Origin: an uncultured Collinsella sp.
GTDB taxonomy: Bacteria; Actinomycetota; Coriobacteriia; Coriobacteriales; Coriobacteriaceae
Reading direction: 5' to 3'
DNA: 27,448 nt
Assembly (NCBI GenBank): GCA_947001705.1
Contig: CAMQHT010000032.1
Span: forward strand, 1 to 27,448
The notes below the pieces were generated by a model. The model saw only the letters and a list, made by a program, of their open reading frames with translations. It searched no databases and was not told the origin of the DNA. Shown piece by piece: positions 16,686 through 25,379 of this stretch. The translations under genes were made by a program, and so were the position numbers. The stretch's first letter is position 1; each line of letters begins with the position of its first letter.

Positions 16686-17474
16686 ATGACAGACAGACCG
16701 AAAACAACACTACGCGATTGCATCTATGGGCTTGCCGTCGGCGACGCGCTGGGCGTTCCATACGAGTTTATGCCTCGCGGCACGTTCGAATGCACCGACA
16801 TGATCGGCTACGGCACGCACGGGCAGCCCGCCGGCACCTGGAGCGATGACACGTCCATGACGCTTGCTACCTGCGACTCGATTAGAGAGCTTGGGCACAT
16901 CGACACCGCAGACATGCGCGACAAATTCGTCAGCTGGATTGCCCGTGGCGAGTATACGATCGACGGCGTTTTCGATTATGGCGGCACGACCGCCCGCGCC
17001 TTGCACACCGGCAAAGGAGGCTCCGGCGAGCGCGACAACGGCAACGGATCGCTCATGCGCATCGCTCCCCTGGCGTTCACCGATGCGACAGACGACGAGA
17101 TCTGCGAGGTCTCCGCGATTACGCACGCCCACAGAACGTCGACCGATGCATGCGTCATATTTATCGAGCTAATGAGGGATGTGATGAACGACGCGCTTCC
17201 CTCGTGGGTGCTCCAGCTGAAAGACGTGCCCGAGCACGAAATCAGGTCTGGCGGCTTCGTGCGCGACACGCTTAAAGCAGCCACCTGGTGTTTCGTCAAC
17301 ACTAACAGCTACGAAGATTGCGTGCTTGCCGCCGTCAACCTGGGCGACGACACCGACACCACCGCAGCCGTCGCAGGTGCGCTCGCCGGCACGGCATACG
17401 GCATCGACGCAATTCCACGAGAGTGGATCGACGCCTTACGCGGTAAAGAGCTGATAGAGCAGTGTTTGTTTTAG
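16686..17474 (+). CDS. ADP-ribosylglycohydrolase (DraG/ARH family)
   Basis: The 262-residue protein has all metal-binding blocks of the ARH/DraG family: GLAVGDALG at 15-23, WSDDTSM at 52-58 (Asp54, Asp55), NGNGSLMRIAPLA near 120-132, and NLGDDTDTTAA from 218 (Asp221, Asp222, Asp224). These bind the two magnesium ions used to remove ADP-ribose from proteins, nucleic acids or small molecules. It is a soluble cytoplasmic protein of normal length. AAGAGGAG lies 6-7 bases before the ATG. No ADP-ribosyltransferase is seen in the window, so it either counters a partner elsewhere, protects against a phage or host transferase, or has a housekeeping role. Its place 63 bp after a defence-type nuclease is suggestive only. 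Confidence 0.93.
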   Translation: MTDRPKTTLRDCIYGLAVGDALGVPYEFMPRGTFECTDMIGYGTHGQPAGTWSDDTSMTLATCDSIRELGHIDTADMRDKFVSWIARGEYTIDGVFDYGGTTARALHTGKGGSGERDNGNGSLMRIAPLAFTDATDDEICEVSAITHAHRTSTDACVIFIELMRDVMNDALPSWVLQLKDVPEHEIRSGGFVRDTLKAATWCFVNTNSYEDCVLAAVNLGDDTDTTAAVAGALAGTAYGIDAIPREWIDALRGKELIEQCLF

Positions 17475-17509
17475 GGCGCACTTACGATAGAAACTGACCA
17501 GCAGGCGCC

Positions 17510-17731
17510 ATGGAAAGAGAGATAGCGAATATTGATGAGTTCCAAATGGACGAAAACGGGATTCCGCTATTTCCAGCAGGACTGAAGAAAGAAGCCAACC
17601 TCTATGTCCTTCCCGACGGGCGCTACCTCCCCTGCGGGCTCTACAGGACCGCGGACGGCGGTTCACTCATTTATGAGCCATCCGGGCTCAGCTTCTTCGG
17701 GCAGATGCTTGCTCAATTCAAAGAGCGCTAG
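17510..17731 (+). CDS. 73-aa protein of unknown function
   Basis: The short reading frame starts 35 bases after the ADP-ribosylglycohydrolase stop and has unremarkable codon use. The protein begins acidic (MEREIANIDEFQMDENG) and has a likely small beta-rich core (NLYVLPDGRYLPCGLYRTAD) and a helical tail (GQMLAQFKER). No signal, membrane segment or known motif is visible. The ribosome site is weak (AGCAGG about 4 bases upstream). It may be co-transcribed with the gene before it. It could be a regulator or inhibitor of its neighbour, but nothing shows this. Confidence 0.6.
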   Translation: MEREIANIDEFQMDENGIPLFPAGLKKEANLYVLPDGRYLPCGLYRTADGGSLIYEPSGLSFFGQMLAQFKER

Positions 17732-17745
17732 GGGTTTGATTGCCC

Positions 17746-17769
17746 GTTAGATCGACACTGCTCCAAACC
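17746..17769 (+). repeat. Imperfect direct repeat, copy 1 (partner at 19542-19566)
   Basis: GTTAGATCGACACTGCTCC and the next few bases recur at 19542 with two transitions and a one-base insertion (GTTAGATCGGCACTGTTCC). Both copies stand immediately upstream of a noncoding stretch. They may flank an inserted segment or be shared regulatory sequence. Confidence 0.5.
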
Positions 17770-17806
17770 AGGTGATGGGCAGGGTGCCTCCCACCGCGGC
17801 CTGTGA

Positions 17807-17847
17807 GGTAAAATCTTGACTGCCGTGGAATCCGCCTGCGGGCAACG
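17807..17847. repeat. Inverted-duplication arm 1, upstream of the 30-codon frame
   Basis: GGTAAAATC (17807-17815), TGCCGTGGAATCCGC (17821-17835) and GCGGGCAACG (17838-17847) occur in the same order on the opposite strand at 18096-18031, with two transitions and a longer spacer. The arms bracket the 30-codon frame and its terminator. Confidence 0.5.
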
Positions 17848-17874
17848 CTCCGATCTCCGATTGGGGTGAAGCCT

Positions 17875-17967
17875 ATGAACTTGTTTCTTGAAATCCTGCG
17901 CCTCTCGATGTATGTGACCGGCATTGCCCGGAACCTCTACTCGATCTGGCGGGAATATAAGCAGTAA
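17875..17967 (+). CDS. Possible 30-aa peptide gene, small toxin-like
   Basis: An ATG 8 bases after GGGGTGAAG opens a 30-codon frame, MNLFLEILRLSMYVTG... ending ...WREYKQ. The first half is hydrophobic and amphipathic with leucines, the second half carries arginines and aromatics, and it ends 22 bases before a perfect terminator hairpin. A long GC-rich 5' leader, tiny amphipathic peptide and strong terminator resemble type I toxin genes or short membrane-active peptides. No homolog is recalled. Its length means it could be chance, so coding status is uncertain. Confidence 0.4.
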   Translation: MNLFLEILRLSMYVTGIARNLYSIWREYKQ

Positions 17968-17989
17968 CGGATAGCGAAGGGAGTCATGA

Positions 17990-18015
17990 AAAGGGCCGGT
18001 TGCAGCCGGCCCTTT
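17990..18015. terminator. Perfect 10-bp hairpin, probably bidirectional terminator
   Basis: AAAGGGCCGG (17990-17999) pairs perfectly with CCGGCCCTTT (18006-18015) around a 6-base loop. With A-runs on one side and T-runs on the other it could stop transcription from both directions. Confidence 0.75.
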
Positions 18016-18467
18016 AGACATTAGCACCTGCGTTGCCCGCGTCTCCGAAGTTTGAGTAGCTGAGGAGCGGGTTCCGCGGCACATCCTGATTTTACCCAGC
18101 GAGGCGGATCTTTTGCAGCCGCTCCACCGTTTATTTACATCTACCAACATCGGGATCTAAAACCAAAAGGTTGCGCCCCGAATGGACAGAAAGGAGCGAG
18201 ATTACGGAGAAGAAGTTGGACAATCGAGGTTCGGCTTGGAGTCTACATAGCATATGCTAGGGAAATGATGGAGAGGGTCAGGGCACTGCGCGGCGTTGGG
18301 CTCACTATCCTGGAGATAACCGAGGCGCCAGATAGAGCGGCGACGCTTTTCGGGACATTTCCCAGACTTCTCGAGAGGCAATCGCTACCTCAACTCGGCA
18401 TAAAAAGTTCGCCCCGGGGGACAGCCGAAGAGCCCTTTTTACGGCCACCTTTCATGACGGACAAAAG
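18016..18467. other. 452-bp stretch without a convincing gene; possible gene remnant
   Basis: The left end holds the second arm of the inverted duplication (18031-18096). The rest carries only short frames. One open stretch at about 18215-18380, with GVYIAYAREMMERVRALRG in it, has protein-like composition but no good start, and runs into the hicB region antisense. It may be a decayed fragment. Nothing else is seen. Confidence 0.35.
18031..18096. repeat. Inverted-duplication arm 2
   Basis: On the minus strand this contains GGTAAAATC (18096-18088), TGCCGCGGAACCCGC (18081-18067) and GCGGGCAACG (18040-18031), mirroring 17807-17847. About 26 bases here have no counterpart in arm 1. Confidence 0.5.
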
Positions 18468-18926
18468 CTATGCGACCACGCCCCGCTTGGGCCTGCCCGA
18501 GCGGGGCGTGTCGGTCAGGCGCGCCGCTATGCTCTCCACGGTCACATAGGTGCGGCGGCCCTTGCGGTAGCCCGTGAGGATTCCCGAGTCGAGCATGTGG
18601 GTAATCCTGCCGGGGGAAACGGAGAGCCCGCGCGCGGCTCCGGCCGCCGAGACCGTCTCCCCCTCCACGATATACCCCTCGTCCGTGGAGAAGGCGACCA
18701 TCATGGAGAGGCCGCCGTCTGCGGGCTCGATAAACTCGGGCTCCAGCACGGCGAGGCCGTCCCTCACGAGCACGGCCACGTAGGTGCTCGCCGCGTCCAC
18801 GGCCTGCTCGGCGGCCTCGGCAATCGTGTCACCGCAGGCAAAGCATCCCGGTAGCGAGGGAAACTCCACGTCGTAACCACCGTCCTCATCGGGCGTGAGC
18901 ACCGCCTGATAAACGTATGTCTTCAT
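18468..18926 (-). CDS. hicB: HicB-family antitoxin-like protein with C-terminal DNA-binding region
   Basis: The 152-residue protein starts at the ATG at 18926. Its first part is the HicB fold: MKTYVYQAVLTPDEDGGYDV, then FPSLPGCFACGDTIAEAAEQ at 22-41. The C-terminus (about 92-135; TVSAAGAARGLSVSPGRITH, then GRRTYVTVESIAARL) looks like a helix-turn-helix with a wing. HicB proteins neutralise the HicA mRNA-cleaving toxin and repress their own operon. No HicA (a roughly 60-80 aa dsRBD-like protein) is found on either side, so the toxin may have been lost or replaced. A GC-rich self-complementary stretch (18482-18507) lies within the coding 3' end. It has its own ribosome site, GGGGGTCGAAAGAT. Confidence 0.85.
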   Translation of the reverse strand: MKTYVYQAVLTPDEDGGYDVEFPSLPGCFACGDTIAEAAEQAVDAASTYVAVLVRDGLAVLEPEFIEPADGGLSMMVAFSTDEGYIVEGETVSAAGAARGLSVSPGRITHMLDSGILTGYRKGRRTYVTVESIAARLTDTPRSGRPKRGVVA

Positions 18927-19110
18927 ATCTTTCGACCCCCAAGGGAGCGGAGCTAAAGCCATCCCGCCGTCTAAGCCACTCCCCGGACTTGCCCAGGCAC
19001 TCGCAGCCCTCCATGCTCGTCAGAACGTGACGCTCTACCCTGTCCTCTAGCGTGTCGAGTCACATCGTGACGAGACGGTTCGGCCGCCTGACTTCATCCT
19101 CGGACAGGCA

Positions 19111-19200
19111 GGGATCATCCCCGCGTGTGTGGGAAACAGCAGGCTAGCGCAATGCCCGTTGTATTACCTGAGGGATCACCACCGCGCGTGCGGGGAATAG
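19111..19200. CRISPR. Decayed CRISPR remnant: two type I-E-like repeats, one spacer
   Basis: GGGATCATCCCCGCGTGTGT begins at 19111 and GGGATCACCACCGCGCGTGC at 19172, each continuing with GGGAAACAG or GGGGAATAG. They are 61 bp apart, the classic period of type I-E arrays (28-29 bp repeat plus 32-33 bp spacer), and resemble the known GGGATCACCCCCGCG repeat end. The copies differ from each other at about five positions, so the array is degenerate. The intervening 32 bases (19140-19171) would be the one spacer. A further, much weaker match may lie 61 bp to the left. No cas gene is in the window. The second repeat ends 7 bases before the stop codon of the PH-like gene. Confidence 0.62.
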
Positions 19201-19207
19201 CTATCGG

Positions 19208-19477
19208 CTACATAATCGAGTTCAGGACCCTTACGAATTCCTGTGCCTGGGAGCGGCTGCTCAGCCTGTAGTCATAGCCCGTCCGCAGCCTGTTGTTCAA
19301 GATCACCTGCTTGCCATTGATTCTATAGACACCGGTAACGTCATTCAGGTAAACCACCTCTTCATGCGTGCCGAAGAAGCGGTTCTTCTTGAGCGTGGTG
19401 ATCCGGTTCGGGTAGATGCAGATTTCCTTGAATACACCGGCACCCTTATCCCTAAACAGCAGTGTGTCGTTGTCCAT
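19208..19477 (-). CDS. 89-aa PH-like domain protein, paralog B
   Basis: This has the same length and layout as the protein at 15135-15404: MDNDTLLFRDKGAGVFK, IYPNRITTLKK, VYLNDVTGVYRINGK, NNRLRT, LSSRSQAQEFVRVLNSIM. About half the residues are identical, and even the bases after the stop (GTAG.CGATAG) are alike. GAGGAG lies 5-6 bases before the ATG. The pattern of beta-strands with one closing amphipathic helix suggests a PH-like fold (inference). It is divergent from the methyltransferase-specificity fusion, 337 bp away. Both paralogs therefore stand head-to-head with a gene for a DNA-acting protein. The function is unknown. Confidence 0.85.
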   Translation of the reverse strand: MDNDTLLFRDKGAGVFKEICIYPNRITTLKKNRFFGTHEEVVYLNDVTGVYRINGKQVILNNRLRTGYDYRLSSRSQAQEFVRVLNSIM

Positions 19478-19732
19478 TTCTACTCCTCTTTGTTGACGTC
19501 GGTTAGATTGCGGTTCGAGCTGTCATATTGCTAGATTACCAGTTAGATCGGCACTGTTCCAAAACCGTGAGATGGCATGCCGTGCGCTCTCGTCCTCAAC
19601 AGTGAATAGATTGAAACAGCAATTGCGCGCTGCTCCGATTCAGCTCTCATGCCTTTATCCGTTACCAAATCATTAGCTTGTGGGCAAAACCAGCTGGCTC
19701 CGACGGATCAATGCGACTAGAACAAGGGCTTT
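19478..19732. other. Noncoding left part of a 337-bp divergent intergenic region
   Basis: No gene is supported here. A reading frame that runs into the methyltransferase gene can be extended left to 19680, but it passes through the palindromic operators and has no ribosome site. The region holds the second copy of the direct repeat (19542-19566) and presumably the PH-like gene's promoter. The right part holds the operator cluster. Confidence 0.5.
19542..19566 (+). repeat. Imperfect direct repeat, copy 2 (partner at 17746-17769)
   Basis: GTTAGATCGGCACTGTTCC plus about five more bases match copy 1 with two transitions and one inserted A. The segment between the two copies contains the 30-codon frame, hicB, the CRISPR remnant and PH-like paralog B. 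Confidence 0.5.
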
Positions 19733-19809
19733 GGTTATAAATAACCTGAAAACCATCTGGTTATCAATAACCTTATGTGCTATAGTTCAATCAGCGGTTA
19801 TTGATAACC
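19733..19809 (+). promoter_or_regulatory. Three GGTTATNNATAACC operators around a probable promoter
   Basis: Perfect-arm palindromes GGTTATAAATAACC (19733-19746), GGTTATCAATAACC (19759-19772) and GGTTATTGATAACC (19796-19809) differ only in the central two bases. A TATAGT -10 candidate at 19781-19786 lies between the second and third. The second would overlap the -35 region and the third the transcription start, a layout expected for repression. The third ends 6 bases before the ATG at 19815. No obvious HTH repressor gene adjoins; the regulator is unknown. Confidence 0.8.
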
Positions 19810-19814
19810 AATCA

Positions 19815-21551
19815 ATGAAAGGATTCAAATTGTTTAACGTCAACACACAGGCAAAGGAAATCGGCTGGACTCTCACGACCCGTCTCCGCAGTTCATTGCC
19901 GTCCGACTATCTCTATCCGCTCGTTTATCTCGCGCGCTTCGCTCAGAAAACCGGCAGACCCGATAACTACGCCGAGATGATCAAGTTTGCATCCCAGGGA
20001 GACGACGATATCGCCGCACTGCTCGATCGAGCCTATAAGCGCCTTTCCGCAGACGGATCATTCGACGAACTCCTTGCCTTTCTTTCAAATTTCAGCGGAG
20101 AAGCAATCGACGAATACCTTCAGAACGGTCCGATCAGCCAGGGAGTCTTTGGCGGCGAGTCCTCAACCCCCGAGGGAATCGCACAACTCGCACTTGCCGT
20201 TCTAGATATAAAATCCGGCGAGAAGGTCATGGACTTCGGCTGTGGAACGGGCAATTTCCTCGAAGCTGCTGCGGCGAAATGCCCGGATGCGAAGCCCATG
20301 GGCGTCGAGCTCAATCAAAGCACTCTCGCCATCGCAAAGCTTCGATCCAAAGTCACGGGATCGCAGATTTGCTATGCCCATGATGATATGTTCCGCTATT
20401 TCGACAGCAGCATCGAGCGCGATCCCGTAGATAAAGCGTTCTCCAACTACCCCTGGGGCATGCAGACCAAGATGTTCTCCAAGAGCTCCGATTACATCGA
20501 GAAAGTCATGAAGGGCCAGGAACGCTACAGCCGTCCGTCGTCATCCGATTGGGTTTTCAACCGCCTGCTTGTCGATTCCCTCAAAAAGGGAGGGACCGCC
20601 GCCGCAGTCATGTCGAACGGCGCGTGCTTTAATGGCACGGATAAACCAGTTCGCGAATACTTCGTTAAGAACGGCTTCATTAAAGCGATTGTCGCACTAC
20701 CCAAGGGGGTCTTTGCTCCCTACACGATGATTCAAACGTCGTTCGTCGTCCTTACCGCAGGCGGCTCCAAAGGAGTCCGTTTTGTCGATGCAACTGATTT
20801 GGGCACCAATGATCGCCGCAGCTGCTCAATTGACGAAACCGCCATTAACGCGATTGTCGAGCGCCTTGGCGCCGATTCCGAAAAGAGTGTTTTCAAAACA
20901 CTTGATGAAATTGCGGCGCGCGACTTCGATCTCTCTGCAAAGCGTTATCTCGAAAAAGAAATCGAGGTCCCGAATGGAGTTGAGCTCGGGAGCGTCGCAA
21001 AAATCATGCGAGGCGCAAGCGTTCGCGCAGCAGAACTCGATGCACTTGTCTGCGACGAAGACACCGGACTCAGCTATCTCAACCTTGGCAATATCTCTGA
21101 TGGGTCTATCGATGACGACCTTCCGAACCTCTCCACACTCGACACGAAACTTGAGAAGTATCGTATCCACAACGGCGACGTCCTTATCTCAAAATCCGGC
21201 GCACCGTTCAAGGTCGCGGTTGCCGAGGTCCCTGAAGATCGGAAAATCATCGCGAATGGAAATCTGTACGTATTGAGCGTCAACAGAGAAAAGATTGACC
21301 CCTACTACCTCGCCGCGTTTTTCTCGAGCCCCACTGGAAAAGAGCTCCTTGCCCGTGAAGCAGTCGGCACCACCATACCCAGCGTGCCCATCAAAGCTCT
21401 CGGCAACATTAAGGTGCCCCTCGAGGACGCCGATCGTCAGAAGACGATTGCCGATGCCTATCTCGCTAAGACAGACGAGATCAAGTTGTTAAAGTTACGT
21501 CTATCTCGAGCTCGCCAAGAACTTACCGACCTTTTCGATGAGGAGGGCTAG
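19815..21551 (+). CDS. N6-adenine methyltransferase fused to a single specificity (TRD) domain
   Basis: The 578-residue protein joins an HsdM-like methyltransferase to an HsdS-like half. The helical N-terminus spans 1-110. The SAM-binding motif I is DFGCGTGNF at 140-148 and the catalytic motif IV is SNYPWG at 210-215, where the usual second-position proline of NPP(F/Y) is tyrosine. Further segments are SNGACFNG and IVALPKGVFAPYTMIQTSFVVL. From 389, VELGSVAKIMRG begins a target-recognition domain ending in a coiled-coil-like tail (LKLRLSRARQELTDLF). Such M-S fusions occur in type I-like and type IIG-like systems; here no nuclease is fused. The ATG at 19815 has no ribosome site. A TTG at 19830 has AAAGGA 6 bases upstream and may be the true start. 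The 179-aa partner gene starts 2 bases after the stop. Confidence 0.87.
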   Translation: MKGFKLFNVNTQAKEIGWTLTTRLRSSLPSDYLYPLVYLARFAQKTGRPDNYAEMIKFASQGDDDIAALLDRAYKRLSADGSFDELLAFLSNFSGEAIDEYLQNGPISQGVFGGESSTPEGIAQLALAVLDIKSGEKVMDFGCGTGNFLEAAAAKCPDAKPMGVELNQSTLAIAKLRSKVTGSQICYAHDDMFRYFDSSIERDPVDKAFSNYPWGMQTKMFSKSSDYIEKVMKGQERYSRPSSSDWVFNRLLVDSLKKGGTAAAVMSNGACFNGTDKPVREYFVKNGFIKAIVALPKGVFAPYTMIQTSFVVLTAGGSKGVRFVDATDLGTNDRRSCSIDETAINAIVERLGADSEKSVFKTLDEIAARDFDLSAKRYLEKEIEVPNGVELGSVAKIMRGASVRAAELDALVCDEDTGLSYLNLGNISDGSIDDDLPNLSTLDTKLEKYRIHNGDVLISKSGAPFKVAVAEVPEDRKIIANGNLYVLSVNREKIDPYYLAAFFSSPTGKELLAREAVGTTIPSVPIKALGNIKVPLEDADRQKTIADAYLAKTDEIKLLKLRLSRARQELTDLFDEEG

Positions 21552-21553
21552 CT

Positions 21554-22093
21554 TTGGCGCATCTCACCATTCAGGAGCTCTCCGACCTTTGCGACGCGAT
21601 GATGGGGCGCATGGGCCTCGAACTACTACCCGCCATAACAAAGGCAAATCGCGAAGACACTCTTGAGGATCTTTTGGCATCCCTTGGAATGTCCGACCTT
21701 CTCATAAGTGAAAACGATCCCTCTGAGGAACGCTTTCTGGGTAAAATCCTCGTTGTGGGCGCCAGCGTCGTTAACGTCGATAAGTTGCGCAGCATCGCCC
21801 GCAAGAAAGGGTTCGATCCGGATCGATTCGAGTTTCAACTCGAATACTCCCGACTCAAGCACTTCAACTTCGGCAAAATACGCGGCTCGATGGGCTACGC
21901 CGCAATCCTTGCTGGTCCCATGCCTCACAAGACCCCGGGCGCCGATGAAGCCTCAAGCTTCATCGCTCGCATCGAGAACAATCCGGACGACTACCCGACA
22001 CTCATTAAAATGCAAGCGGGAAACGATCTCAAGATCACCAACAACAGCTTCAAGCAAGCGCTTGGGCAACTGTCACAACACGAGCGCCCATAA
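21554..22093 (+). CDS. Uncharacterised Rossmann-like partner of the methyltransferase fusion
   Basis: The 179-residue protein starts at a TTG with GAGGAGGG about 7 bases upstream, inside the end of the methyltransferase gene; no ATG fits. The first 55 residues are helical and acidic. A Rossmann-like core follows: KILVVGASVVNVDKLRSIAR at 64-83, YAAILAGPMPHKTPG at 115-129 and SSFIARIENNPDDYP. It ends with LKITNNSFKQAL at 159-170. The glycine-rich strand-turn and conserved GPMPHK look like a ligand or nucleotide site; the DUF2325 fold is the nearest comparison I can offer, tentatively. No nuclease motif is seen. Tight spacing implies co-translation and a joint function: regulator, effector or assembly factor for the methyltransferase. 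I do not recognise the family. Confidence 0.82.
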   Translation: MAHLTIQELSDLCDAMMGRMGLELLPAITKANREDTLEDLLASLGMSDLLISENDPSEERFLGKILVVGASVVNVDKLRSIARKKGFDPDRFEFQLEYSRLKHFNFGKIRGSMGYAAILAGPMPHKTPGADEASSFIARIENNPDDYPTLIKMQAGNDLKITNNSFKQALGQLSQHERP

Positions 22094-22275
22094 ATAGAAG
22101 TCGATTTAAATAAGTAAGAGAGCCTTGCCACCAATTGTCATTCTGGCGCGGTCAACCGCTATGTCAAATGGCAACTAACGGGTGTCAGATATACCAATAT
22201 ATGCAAGATTAACTGCTAGAATGCAATGGTGGACAGGCTCACCAACGTCAAAGAAGTATAAGGTAGGGAGTGCGC

Positions 22276-25365
<3,090 letters not shown>

Positions 25366-25379
25366 GGAGTTAAAACAGC

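Noticed and set aside
18482..18507. GC-rich perfect hairpin as terminator
   Set aside because: It lies inside the hicB coding end and has no T-tract on the minus strand, so it is explained by the coding sequence for a Pro/Arg/Gly-rich tail.
18265..18549. 94-codon plus-strand frame overlapping hicB
   Set aside because: No ribosome site, and its second half is antisense to hicB. Kept only as a possible decayed fragment to the left of hicB.
18927..19080. Possible HicA toxin upstream of hicB
   Set aside because: Minus-strand frames here are short. The best one starts MEGCECLGKSGEWL, overlaps the hicB start out of frame, and has no HicA signature.
19680..19814. 45-residue N-terminal extension of the methyltransferase fusion
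   Set aside because: It would translate through the first two operators and the -10 candidate, and has no ribosome site.
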